Source: Prunella strophiata
Lineage: Eukaryota; Chordata; Aves; Passeriformes; Prunellidae
Assembly: GCA_036583965.1 (NCBI GenBank)
Contig: JAZBQD010000014.1
Location: 52,271,626-52,335,625, forward strand
Length of the DNA: 64,000 nucleotides
Direction: 5' to 3'
How positions within the stretch are numbered: the stretch's first letter is position 1; every line of letters starts with the position of its first letter. Positions 46,996 to 59,507 of the stretch are shown here, piece after piece. The notes below the pieces were generated by a model. That model saw only the letters and a program-made list of their open reading frames with translations, searched no databases and was not told the origin of the DNA. Position numbers and translations under genes: made by a program.

Positions 46996-49900
46996 TTCAC
47001 ATCTCTCTGTGGTCTTGGGATATCTTAGCTTTAAGCTATTAAGCTTTCCCCTAAGTGCCTTTCTACTGGTCATCCTAAGGAGGATGTCTTCTTCTTCTTC
47101 TTCTGTTGTTCTCAGTGCTTGCGTGGCCAGAGACAACTGAAATAAGTTGATTTATTAATTTATTTTAAAATATAAACAACTTTATAGTTTTATCTATTTT
47201 TTAAAATCCATGCTGCCTCAGGGTGCCAATTAACAATGCATAGTACAAGGATGGGCACAGCTGATGTTGAAGCATACAGAGGCATACGTGGAATTCCTTA
47301 AGCCATGTTTGCTGCTTAAAAAGACTTAGTGTACAGCTACTCCTTCAGTCACAGCACTTGATACTTGTTAGAGCCTCTATTTAGAAGGACTGCAATTCTC
47401 TGCCTCATAAGGCTATTTTTCTAATAAGATTGTTTTCTGAAAAGCCAAAGTGACAAGTTCAGAACTAAATGGTAGCCATCAGTCACTGTACATGGAAGAG
47501 TTACCTGGAATCTGAAAGAGAAATCCAGCATGCTGCATCTCTGTCCCTGAGAAGAAATAGTCTAGTGAGTCTCTGTCCTATTATCATGGTGATATAATTT
47601 GTAAAAGTTATTTTCTACTGCTTCCTTCTTGCAGGAGAGTCTTGGTTTTTAGTCCAAGATCTATTGTATCTATGTCATTATCCTCCTATGATAAAACAGC
47701 TTGTTTCTCCCTTTTCCTCACTCTTCCATGTTGGATCATTTGAGAGTTCAGCAGCTTCTCACCTTGGCCCTGGTGGTCTCAGAATTAAAAACTCAGCTGT
47801 TCTGGATGCTTTTCAGGACTTACTTTATCCATGGGCAACAGGAGTCCTGCAACAAGTGGCTCTGAAGCCACAGAGATGTTGAGCTGATCCTTTGGGACAA
47901 GTGGTACAAGTATAGGTTAGTAAAACATTCTGCTTTTGGAATACATACAGAAAAAATCAGAGAAGTGAAGTTTGCTCCTGAGATGGGGAAATGTAGCTGA
48001 GAGGCTGTAAGAGATGTTGAAGAAACAAATCATACTTTTGCTGAATACAGACGAGACTTCTGGAATCTAGATTAGCCAAACAGCCTGAGACTTGAGGTGT
48101 TTTGAGCATGTCCTCTCTAAGATACCTCAAAGGGATTTGATCATCAGAAAAAGATGCACATGCAGCCTCTGAAGATGCAGCCCTCTGTTCTCAAGATCAA
48201 AAGATTATTTAATCTCTCTGAAAAACATCCAGTGCCCACTTTGCATTTCAACTTGTGCGTGTACCAGGTAAAAAAGGAGCCAGCACTACCAGTAGTTGGA
48301 AGCTGGCCCCTGGCCCTGTGTGCCAGTGTGATGAAACCAATGCTCACCTCCTTTGGGGCAGCACCTGCCTGTGTTTGCAGTGGTTTCTGTCCCACTACCC
48401 AGGGATGCACCTCCTGATATCCCTAGGGCAAAGGTGCAGTTGACTGAACTGCTGTGTTGAGCAGCACGGTTGATTAGAATCCATTCTTTCTGCTTTTATA
48501 TACTGCTAGCAGAATCTTTCTCTGGATCCTTTACTGTTATATGTGGATGCTTTGAAGTTTCAAAAAGATATCATTGTGACTCTGTGCCAGTGAGGACTGC
48601 TAGTCTCACTTTGGAGACATAAAAATGGAAGGTTGAATGAGGTGGTGCAGCCCTGGTTCCTCTGGGATCTTGTGTGTCACAGCCCCAAATCATCACCATG
48701 GGGGCCTCAACCTTGGCCCCCAGGAGGGGCCATTTGATTTGTGGAGGAAAGAATAAAGTGTGAAAGTGGCTGAGGGAGTTAACTGGGAGACAAGAAGGGG
48801 ATATGGTCATGTTTGTGTCACTGTGAAGCTGTGCCAGCAACTGCCTCAGCTCCCTGCTGCGACTTGTCTGGGAGAGATGCCAGTGGGTGCCCAGCCCAGT
48901 GCTGACAGCAACTACTCATCTTTCATGCTCTCCTGTCTATCCTCATGTGAAGTGTTATCCTCTGTACTGCTGGCGCTGGGCAGCTGCTCTCTGGCACACC
49001 CAAGGTAGTGGTTTGCTTCCAGGGTTGTTGTGATGGCCAAAATCTGGCTTCCCCAGGGCATGCAGCCTAGGAAGGGTGTCGTGTCCATCCCCTCCTTTTT
49101 TTTATTCCATAGGAACAATGTGAGCTGCAGTTTCAGTTTTAGACTTAGAACTGGCAGCCTTTCTTATGGACTGGCCCTGGGTGGTGAAAGGTTGGTTGGT
49201 ATCATGCAATTCTGGCACCTTGGAAAAGGCCCTTTTGCATGATTTATCTGAAGAGCTTCTTGGAGGCTGTTAAAAACTTCTGAATTTTTGAAAAGTGACA
49301 GTCTTTTAGGCTGGGAACTCATGTGGCTCATCTTTTGCAGGAAAAGATTGATGGTCTTCATGGTTTGGCTCTGTAATGGCCATTCATTCTCCTGAAGGAA
49401 ATGCAGAGGCAGACTACTCCTTACTTTGTCTCAGAAGAAATGTCCCCAGACCCCTTTCTGAACTTGACCATATAAATCTCATCCTGTGATACAGTAAAGG
49501 CCCTGGGTTTCCTAAGTGTCAACTGGAGTTATAATTTGTTTTCCACAATAGCAAAAACTCTGGAATGTGTGTACTTTGTAGTACTTTCTTCAAGATCACC
49601 TGCTGACTACATTTACACCAAGCTTCTGGAAAAACATGGCTTGATCTTACTTCTCATATGTTCAGGCCACCTTATTACTGCAGGGAGCCACCTGAGAAAT
49701 GTGTTAATGGCCATATGCCAGCATGCTCAGCTCTGTAAAAAACTGCTGAGATGAACCTGCTCCAACTGCTGAAAGCCAGAAACAACTATCCTCTTGTCTA
49801 CACCAGGAAAACTACAACTTGTTAATTTGCCATCGGCCAGCAGCTGCTCTTGGGCTGGCAATGGTGGAACTGGTAAATGCAGCTTAGGCATATTTAACAC

Positions 49901-51443
49901 TATAATAAAGCATAATTTTGAATTAGAACAGACTGGTAATGCTGCCTATTATCAAGGTTGTTTGACACTTCCCATTATAAGACTCTATTTTCAGCCACTT
50001 ACAAGTTTGCCAATTTTTAAAAGCTTTCATTGAGATTTTTTAAACTTGGTGTCTGCCTCTTGCTGAATATTCTGTTATTATTGTTTAAAAAGAAAAAACA
50101 GCATTTAGCCAGAACAACTCAGCTGTTTCTGAGAAAGAAGACTGAGAAAATACCTTGTTAGTCCTGTTAAATTTAAGTGACCTTTTCTTTTAACAGCTCA
50201 GAGGCAGGATTTGGCAATAGAGGGGAGTTGCTGTCACAGATGCTTGTGTCTTTTCTCTGAATATTGACCAAAACAGGTTGACGTGCAAGTTCTAAAACAT
50301 TTCAGTTAACACCAGCCTGCAGGTCTTTAATTCATGGCAGCTAATTTGCCCATGGAGGTGATGCCTGCGGGCTGTGCAAGTCTGGTCTTCAGAGAGGGGA
50401 AACGGGTTCCTGCCCAGCCCTGGGAGCCTGGGTCTGTGCACACACACTGGGACATGCAGTGCCCAACATCCCTAGGGCTCTTGACTGAGCCTGGGCCATA
50501 CTAAGGAGGGGGATGAAAGATTTAAGTGGGGCAGAATGCAACAATGTCTGCAAGACAATTTTTTAGTGCTTTTGGGAGCTTTAAGGTGTGTATAATTTAT
50601 GTAGAGGTCCCTACAGGTAATAGATGTATATGCACCTATACACTGTTCACAGGTAGCAGTTAGCTTAATACATTCCTGGCAACTGTCATCTCTTAACCTA
50701 CAAAAATGCAAGCCAAAAATCAAATTTATTAATAGTGCTTGTCAATCATTTTTTGTTTTTTTTCTGGACATAATGGCAGGAATCAGATTATTTATCATAG
50801 AACACTACAGGCAATCAACACTGAAGTTACATTTTCTCTTGTTCACTCTAGGTTTTTCACCAGTAACATGTAGCTCTTTAGTTATTCTTTGGTACTCTAT
50901 AAAGACACTGTTGAAGCTGGGTGCTACTCATGCCTGCATGTTACTGCAGGTGCTGGTGAAATTTCAGTCCCTCCCTACAGCACTCACTGCCAGTGTCTGA
51001 ATGGAAAAAAAAGGGAAAGCAGGGAAATCTGTCTGCTTTTTATTATGCTGCCAGTCCACTGCTTACAGTAGCTATGGCCTAGCCATCAAAATGGTCTTAT
51101 TCATTCAGTTTTCTATTGGCCTACTTACATCGAAATTGTGGGAGCATCTCACGGCTTGTTTTGCAGAGCTCCTAAAATTGGCAGGCTCAGCATCTCTGGG
51201 CTGGCACACAAGCATTAATCTTTATCTACTACATATCTACACCTGCAAACGGTGGGACAGCCGAAAGCCTACACCAAAGGGCTCAGAGAATCATGAAATC
51301 AATTATACTACTTATTTTCAGGCAAACTGGATTATGGTGGGTTTCAGCTATCCAAAGACATGAACTTTCATTTGGTGATGAGGCATGGCTGCAGGAAGAC
51401 TGCACTTAAATTTAAAAATAAAATTTAATTAAAATTCATACCT

Positions 51444-51471
51444 TCATTATGCACTTCTCCGTGCATAATGA
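51444..51471. other. Perfect 11-bp hairpin
   Basis: TCATTATGCAC, loop TTCTCC, GTGCATAATGA. The arms contain ATTATGCA, reminiscent of POU/octamer or C/EBP-type half sites in inverted orientation. It could be a structured binding site or chance palindrome. Confidence 0.75.
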
Positions 51472-52349
51472 TATCAGACTAAGACACTTTAAACCTAAGG
51501 CAGTTTTGTTTGGGCTTTTTTTTCTGATTGTCTGCTTTATAAAACCACTTTGAGGCTGAAGGTGGATGAGAATCCTTTAATGACCCATCAATAAAACCAC
51601 TTAGCAGTGCTGAATAGCAACTGCAACAGGTGACCTTCCTTTTCTCACAAGTGCTCTATTAGTTCTCATCATCTTGCCCCTAGGTCACTTTTTGTGGCCT
51701 TTCAAGGCTGTTTCTTTTTTTTTCCTCTGAAATAAACTGTGTTTCTTTCTGTCTGGAGATGAGCCCATGACATTTGTTTGGGGGGTATGTCACTCACAGG
51801 AGATGCCTTCAGAAGAATACTTGTTTGCCATAGCAGAAGTGCTCTTACTGAAGAGAAAGCTGAGGGAGGGGAGGAAGGGCAGTGGGAAGTGATGCTTTAA
51901 GTGTGTCTGATTCAAAGGACATGGGACAGTAAAATCCTTATCTGTTGCTGAATTCTGCTCCATATTTGAAGTTGATGGTGCCACCTACCCCATCTTTTCT
52001 GAGCATGTTTTGATGCACAGGTGAAATAATCTGCCTCTCCTCTAGCTACCTCTGTGAAGCTCTGCCATTGCTTCAGTTTTTCTCCAAAATCTGTGAAGTC
52101 AAGAAATGACTGTTGGAGCTCTCTTTTCTGTCCAGCCACAGTACTAGTCTGGTTTCCAGGTTTGCCTCCATGCAGGTGCTGCTTAGTTCTTCCCAACTCT
52201 CTGATATCTGACATTAGAAGCAATTAAATCCTTTCTCCTATGGTATATTAGCTAAGCTTGTGACATTAAGTGGATTTACTGCTGCAAACAAGAGGCTTTT
52301 TTAAAAAGCCTGAATTAATATTGTTTTTATTCCTGTGACTTGCTCTGTG

Positions 52350-52386
52350 TAGCTATGAATAAATAGGTGGTAGCTATGAATAAATA
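52350..52386 (+). repeat. Short tandem duplication (period 21)
   Basis: TAGCTATGAATAAATA occurs at 52350-52365 and 52371-52386, separated by GGTGG. A recent-looking local duplication. Confidence 0.85.
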
Positions 52387-55300
52387 ATCAAATCTGTTAG
52401 TAAAATACTGCATTTTGCTCTGATTTACTTGCAGATATGTGAAGTGGATATGAAATCGGGCAGAATTGATGTGGAAGGGGAGGGAGAAAGAGACAGCTTT
52501 TTATGGAGGTATCTGTTTCTTTAAAGTATACTGAGATGTTATTCTGCAGTATTGTGATCAGGACAGTTTAAGACTGTCTATATGTCATGTTTTAATGGTA
52601 ACTTTTTCTTATCCAGTTTTGCTTTAGACATGAAAATGCAATTTCTAAGGTTTTAACAGGTAAAACAGAAACTTTGCAGGCAAAGAACTAGAAATGAAGT
52701 TTCTGGAGACATGTTTTCTTTTTCTAAATGCTGACAAATAACTCCTGCCAAATGCTACATAAAGGAGAAAAAGAAACATATGGCAGTTCAACAGGAATGA
52801 AAAGATGAGCTAATCCAGCATCCAACAAGTCTTTGGATGAGACTATAATAAAACCAACCAGCCTTTATCATGCTTGATAGCACCACTATAATTAGGAGTC
52901 TGTCACCAGCTTCATAATGAACTCTTAGCCCTATTTTCTGGGGTTTATAGTCTGGTAGTAAGAGTCACTTTGGATTGCAACTTGGCATACTAGACCTCTC
53001 TGTGAAGAAGGCTCAAATCTAGCTTGCAGGTTTTAAATAAACTGACTGTTAAAAGTTGGGGGGTTGTGCCTGTGATGAGTGAGTTGTGCTTAAAATCTGT
53101 CCTGAGTGTTAAGGAGTCAGGGGTGTTAAGTGTCTAGGGTGGTTTATTTGCCTTTAGCATGAAAAGTACAAATATGTGGTTCAGAACCCTGTTGTGCTCT
53201 TACACTGCCTTGTAGGAATCAAGAATGTAAGGAATCGAAGATTTTTATTTACTTTTTTTCCCTCCCTTGGTTTTATGATCCCTACATCTGCCCTAGCAGA
53301 AGCTGCTGCTGCAGGGCTGGGGACTAGCATTTGCTGTACTCTTAACATAAAAATGTTCATGTAAGGAAACTTATTCTTTGCAAGGTGGGTTTTCAGTCTT
53401 AGGGGGAAGTCTGGCAGACAAGGCAAAAATGCAGCTTGCTTCTTTCTCTCTTCTTTCCCTCCATCCTTGAGGCTTAGTTAGCTACTGGCAGAGGGACTGG
53501 CTGTGCAGAAGATGTCTGCAGAGACATGCAGTTAATTCTGAATAAATGGGTCTAAGCATCAGGAAGTGTCCAAATTTTTTCTGAACACAGAATGATTGTA
53601 TATCTAATCCCAGGTACTAGAAGCTGAAAGGAGCCCTCTTTAAATCTTCTATTTTGTCCTCTCTTCCTTGCAATGCAGGAGTTTCTCAGTACCTCAGGAT
53701 ATGTAATGTAGCTGTTTGAGAATGTTCACAGGAGACAGGGTAGAGCTCTCACAATAGCATCTCCTCTGCAGAACATGGGTCTGGTAATGAAAGGTCAAAT
53801 ACTTGTATGCTAAGGCTGTGGGTTCAGGTTACAGCTAGATGCCTAATGAGATTTTCAGAAACATTGAAGCTCCCCTGCAGCCTTGTCTGCCAGACTCCTT
53901 AAAGAGTCTGGCTTAAAAGGAATAACTAAGCAACCTCAATAACTTCAGCAAAACCTGAGTAGGTCAGTCCTGTCCCAGTATGATTCAACCTTCTGACTTG
54001 TATGTAAAAGCAAAGGTGAACTGAAGTGTATCCAGTTCACATTTAATATACAGTAAATGTTAACTTTCCCTCCCAAGCACTTTGGGAGAGTCTTTGATGT
54101 TCATTTGATGAAGGTGAATAGGGTGGGAGAGGATTGATATTCATGAGGTGCTGCAGTAGTCCTAAGTTTAGCAGGTCAAGCAGCTGAGTGGTGCCTCTGA
54201 ATCATTGGAGAAAAAAAAAAAATACTTAAAACCCACACATATGAGTGCTGGATACCAGGGAGTGGGGTGTGTCTCATAACTCCTCTAACTCCCTGCTGTA
54301 CTGCTTCTGCTTGTCAGAAAGAGACAGTCTGTGCTGCTTTTCTGACAAAGAGACCTCCCCAAAGCTCTACATTTATGAATTAGTAATTCATAAATTAGCA
54401 GCTGTAGGTTGGCAGTCTCTTCAGAGGGCTACGCCAGGTTTTGCTTTCTCAAATGAGAGGCTGACCCATAAAGGCTATGCCTGTAAACTCAAGAGTTGAG
54501 AAATCTTGTCCCTTGAAGAGACATCATGCTGTTGGGGGCCATCATGCCTTGTGTCTAGGCAAACCCCATGGGAGTCAGGAAATGCTGCCTCTTGCAGATC
54601 CCTTGGCCCCGAGCCCTCGATCCTGCTGTGCCCCATTCAAACCCTGCTGGCACCCCTGCTGCTGACTTCTGACCTAGCTGGCCAGGGAGGACAATAGGAA
54701 GGAGAGTGGTAACATATGTGCCTCTCTACACACACATTCTTGGCTTCCTCACCTCTATCTGCTGGCAGGCATGTGGTAGGAAGCAGCTGCTCACACTACT
54801 GCTTGCATTACACTCTTCACTGGGCCCTGTGCTTTCCAGCAGGAGCCACAAAGCACAAACCAAACTGTGACAGCCTTCTGCAGAGAGAAGAGATGGTGTA
54901 AAAAGCAAGGAAGACAGGGCAGGCAGGACCTCTGCTTGGCTCTCAGAGTGCAGATGTGCAGGATCCTGTGCAAGATAAGGGGGCACCTTTACCACTGGGC
55001 TCCCTCCTACTGGCTACTTGAATGGACATTACAGGAAAGCATGGAGTATGTTCTAGCATTCCTGTAAGAGAGGCATGTATAACCTCCAAGAGGAGCACTG
55101 GGAATGGGTGAGATGCACTCAGCCATCTTCAAAAGCCACGAGCCATGTGCACAGGAGCTGCTCATGCTAGTTACCTTGATATGGGCACTGCAGATTGGCA
55201 TCTGAAAGATTAGTGCAGGAACATGGAGCACCTGGGTGGGTATGGTTTTGATCAGTAGGAAAAAAACAAGCTGAGCTATTCAATCAAGAATATAAAGCTG

Positions 55301-55680
55301 ATCACAGAAGGAAGCCACTGTACAATTTCATTGAAAAGAAGGCTCTTTAGAAATTCCATTAATTAGAATATTTTTCATCTCTTTGCTTCATCTTAATTTA
55401 GAGAGAAATGTGGAAGCACCTTCCAGTTTTTATTTCACAGCAGAAGCTTGCATAACCCTTCAATTGGCATTTTCAAATTACAGTATAAATTACAAAAGGA
55501 AAAGTTGCAGTTGATGTGGAAAACACAATCTGTGTCTACAAAGTCTTCTGGTTTAAAATGCTCATTTATACTCTTCTCCAGAAAGTGTGACAGCTCATCT
55601 TACTAGCAGGGCTTTTTATTTTAATTTGTGTTTTTTAACATTTTTTCTGAAAAAAAGCTCTAAAATAGAGGAGTCTTGCA

Positions 55681-55897
55681 CCCTTCCCTGCCTTCCCTTC
55701 CATTTCCCTTCCCTTCCCTCCCTCACTCCCTCCTTCCTCCCTTCCCTTCCCCTTCCCTTCCCTTCCCTTCCCTTCCCTTCCCTTCCCTTCCCTTCCCTTC
55801 CCTTCCCTTCCCTTCCCTTCCCTTCCCTTCCCTTCCCTTCCCTTCCCTTCCCTTCCCTTCCCTTCCCTTCCCTTCCCTTCCCTTCCCTTCCCTTCCC
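55681..55897. repeat. CCTTC pentanucleotide microsatellite with pyrimidine flank
   Basis: A perfect (CCTTC)n array of about 29 units runs from 55751 to about 55896. It is preceded by an imperfect pyrimidine tract (55681-55750). The minus strand reads (GGGAA)n, that is repeated GGG runs with two-base loops, ideal for tandem G-quadruplexes. The polypurine-polypyrimidine mirror symmetry also permits triplex (H-DNA). GGAA is the core ETS-factor word. The open frames of Phe-Pro-Ser-Leu or Glu-Gly-Lys-Gly-Arg repeats are artefacts. Confidence 0.97.
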
Positions 55898-58800
55898 CCA
55901 ACACCTTCATCACAATTCCCATCCTTTCCATGCATACATAATTCAGAAAAATATATAGATAAGCATATTTAATATTACCTTTCTTGGAACTTAAGAATTA
56001 ATTACTTGGTGCTTAGCAGTAGCTTCCTCTTCTGCTGCCAAGTAAGGCAATGGCTAATTTCAGAAAAGCCTGTGAAGAAAAAAGATCAACTCTCAAACAG
56101 CAAGGATAGACTCTGGATGTTTATCTTCACTGAAACATACCAGCTGTTCCTCTCTTCAAATAAGATAATTAGGTATTTGACTTCTTTTAACATTTGCTAC
56201 CAAATACTACTTATACAAAAACAGTCTTTGCCCTTTCTTTTCATATGACCCATGGAACAAATGCTTTGAGGAAGCTATTTTTTTCTGTTGCATTAATAGT
56301 CAAACTGCCATCCTTCAACCATCATGCTATGAGGTTTCATTTTTGAGACCCTTCTGGACCTAGTAATTCTTTAAAAATACCTAAAATGCACTTTGGCATA
56401 GTTGAGTCATGGAGACTGAAGCCTTCCTTTGTTTTTCTTAAGCTTCTGAGTTCCATTTTGAAAGTTCTTGGGGTTTTGGCAGTTTCTGAGTTTGACAAAA
56501 CTATAGAGTAGAATAAAAAACAGACAAGAAGGAGGAAAGCAGCAATTTCCCCACCTCTGAGGAAGCTGAGTGACACACCACTGACTCTCCTAGGAGGGAG
56601 ATGTCTGGGGAGGTAATGCTGTGCTGTCATTCCTGACCCATGTCTGGGGACTAAATGCTGCCTATTCACTGTGAATTTTACCTTGCCAGTAGATGCCTAA
56701 AAGTTTTTTTATTCCCTCGTATTCCAAATGCTCAGAGGGGAAAGCTATTTCTTCTTCTGTTGCTATAATCTCCTAATAGTTAAGGAGCTTTAAGTTCCCC
56801 ATCCCTCTAGCACTTCCCCTGAGGCTTCAGAAAAGATTTGTCTCTGCTACTTGGTCCTGTCTTCAGTCTTTTCCAGTCCTTCTGCCCCTCCAGTTGCCTC
56901 CTCTCCCATTTCTCAGCTGTCCTTTATGGGTCCTCCAAAGAACAGTGGTCTACATTTGGTGTGATTCTTGCCTGTCTTGTTAGTGCCATTGGTAAGCTTA
57001 TCATGGAGGAGTTAAATTGTCTGCACTTAGTAATTTCATTCTGCTGGTTTTTGATTGGAGGGAGAAGGAGACTGTTGCTATCTGTCTTTAAGCTCAGGAA
57101 GTGGCCACTGAGATACATTAGTCCCCAGCTTATTTGAAAATACTGGTTTTGGCAAAACCAGAAATACCACAGTTATTTTTAGTAGAACCCTTCATTTTCC
57201 AAAGTTGATGATTTTGGTTTTCCATTTGTCCTGGATAAGATTATTTTTCAAAGCCATTATACATTTATAGTTAGAGTCATCCATTTAGAAACTGAAACCA
57301 CAGAGCAGGGAAGCAGAGAAGCCCTGCACATACTCATCATCCTGTGTGGACCAGCCATTGTGATGGTGTGTGAGAAATGAGCCTAAGCACTGCAGTGTTC
57401 TCTCCCCAAAACTTTCCCAGTCTAAATCCTTCACAAAACTTACTGCTTTCTGCTCACCAGGTGTAAAGGCTGGGAACCATTTCTGGGTAAACAGAATTAT
57501 TTTTCAGGAAGAGTTTTGCTTGCAAGGAAGTGAGAAGGTTTTTACTTCGGCAGGAGAAAAGAGGAAGCAATGAAACCTCAAAACTGAGCAAAAATGGACA
57601 CATAAAAGCACTGTGGTTGTGGATTAAATCAACACAACATGTGTGTTTTGGATTTGTGCATACATAGTAATAAAAGCCAGAAAAAGTCTTCATGGGATTT
57701 TACCAAGAAGAAGTTAATGCACGTGCCAAATCCATTTATCATTTCTTTGGTTATGTGCCACTGCCCCTTATGACCTTCTGTAAGCAGTGAACACTTTCTC
57801 CCCAAGTGCATACACTTGTTCTGGTTTTAATCACTTCCTCACCACTCCACTACTTATATGTTTTGTGGCACCAGCAGTTTTTTCTCTTATAGGGGACTAG
57901 ATGCATTGCTTTAAGAAATAGAAGTATTTGGTGAGAGAACAGGATTGGCCCAGAAGCAGTTTGGGGAGATTTTGGGGGAAAGTTGTTTATGACAGGACTG
58001 CTAGTTTTTTATGACAGGACTACTCAGCTTCTACTCCTTTTTCCAATTAATAAATTCTATATTTTCTCCACCCTGTGCCTTTTCCACACTGCTTTCCCCC
58101 CACAACTCTTCCAATTAGAAAGGGTAGCTTCCACAACCACTCATATATTTGTGGTCTACCTGAGGAAGCTGGTATAAGGTTAAGTTGTTCCACAGCCTCC
58201 TCATGCTGCTCTAGGGAAGGTGTCATGCCTCAGTTGCTCTGTTGGAGCACACAGTTCAGGTCTTTCCTGCACTTCATTAGATTTTGCAGTTGTTCCCTTC
58301 CATTACTGCTTGAAGATAGAACACATCTTGTGCTGCCAACATTCCCTAGCTGATGGTGAGAGATGCTCCCCTTTGGTCATAGAGGTGAATTTCTAGTTTT
58401 GCTTTTATTTTTTCTCTCATCCTCCAGAGACACAAGAGTTGCCATCAAGAGCTGTTGGGCAGATCACAGCTCTTCTTCTGACAACTCTGTCAGCTGGTCA
58501 GAAGCAGCAGGGATAGTTTGAATAATAGGTTTTCACATACCTGGCTGGTTTTGGCAGATACAGGCAAGGGAGGGAGCATCATCCAAATGGCTCTGCTGGA
58601 AGCTTTGGAGGTTGGTAATATCCACAGGAACCTGGACAAACACTCTGCTGAAGACAGTCACTGCTCCAGCTGGTGGAACTGAAGCTGGGAGATGGTGTCT
58701 GGCTATAAATTGTGACTTGCATTATGGCAAATCTTTTCTCCTGGTCTGTACTTGAGTAAGTTGGGTAAGGACATAGTCAAGGAAGTGTGTACTTCAAGCT

Positions 58801-59214
58801 GAAGGTTGTGTTGTCGTGTGCATTCTTAGCTGTGGTATGTGGTTATGGGATCCAGAAGGATTTGTCACAGCTGGTGGCCATAATTTGCTCTTTGAATGTT
58901 CAGAGAACACATTATTTTAGAGAAGATGAACACTGAGCTTACCTCAGTGTAGACCATGGTGGGTGGAGTACAGCAAGCGTGTGGCTGTGCCTGAAAACAA
59001 AACTTGGTACTATGAGAAGCTGATCCACAAAACATCCAACTGATGCTTTCTGGAGAGCCTCAAGATAACAAAAAATGCAGTCATCAACCGAGAATTAAGT
59101 CAAGGTAAAGGTGTAAAAGGGTCTGTTGATCTTGTAGTATAGTTAGACTAGAGTGCTCTTGTGGCATGGGTACAGGCATGCATGAATATGGATTCAGAAG
59201 AGGAGGTAATTCAT
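55898..59214. other. Non-coding stretch
   Basis: Unique sequence, AT-rich at 55900-56300. It contains the short duplication at 57986. Open frames up to 110 codons lack recognisable features. No splice-bounded exon candidate was identified. Confidence 0.5.
57986..58021 (+). repeat. Short tandem duplication (period 22)
   Basis: TTTATGACAGGACT occurs at 57986-57999 and 58008-58021. Confidence 0.85.
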
Positions 59215-59507
59215 TGGATTGTCAGTCTCTTCTGTCAGGTAACAAGTGCCAGGATGAGAGGAAATTACCTCAAATTGCACCAGAGAAGGTTTAGATTGGA
59301 TATTGGGAATAATTTATTCACTGAAAGTGTGATCAGGTATTGCAACAGACTGCCCAGGGAAATCACCATCCCTGGAAGTATTCAAAAGGCATGTAGATGT
59401 TGCACTTGGCTATACAGTTTAGTGGTGGACATAGTGGTGCTGGGTTAATGGTTACACTTGGTGATTGTAGAGGTTTTTTCCCCAACCTTAAAGATTCTGT
59501 GATTCCT
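59215..59507 (+). repeat. CR1 LINE 3' fragment
   Basis: Diverged CR1 tail on the plus strand. CAGGTAACAAGTGCCAGGAT, GAGAGGAAATTACCTCAAAT, 'gagaaggtttagattggata', 'ctgaaagtgtgatcaggtat', AGACTGCCCAGGGAAATC and CACCATCCCTGGAAGTATTC precede CCCCAACCTTAAAGATTCTG and TGATTCC. It includes the final ORF2 codons ([14 protein letters not shown]) in a still-open 95-codon frame and the 3'UTR. Confidence 0.92.

Larger units (their letters stand above)
46996..55680. other. Long non-coding stretch
   Basis: About 8.7 kb of unique sequence without recognised interspersed repeats. It includes the hairpin at 51444 and the tandem duplication at 52350. The interval 50980-51480, with the hairpin near its right edge, is repeat-free and could be conserved noncoding sequence. 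The interval 55270-55560 contains CCATTAATTAGAAT and similar homeodomain-like words. The 120-codon plus frame at 51001-51363 has no recognised domain. Confidence 0.5.

Noticed and set aside
55587..55972. Repetitive open frames encoding Phe-Pro-Ser-Leu or Glu-Gly-Lys-Gly-Arg repeats
   Set aside because: A pentanucleotide repeat whose unit contains no stop in any frame automatically gives long periodic open frames on both strands.
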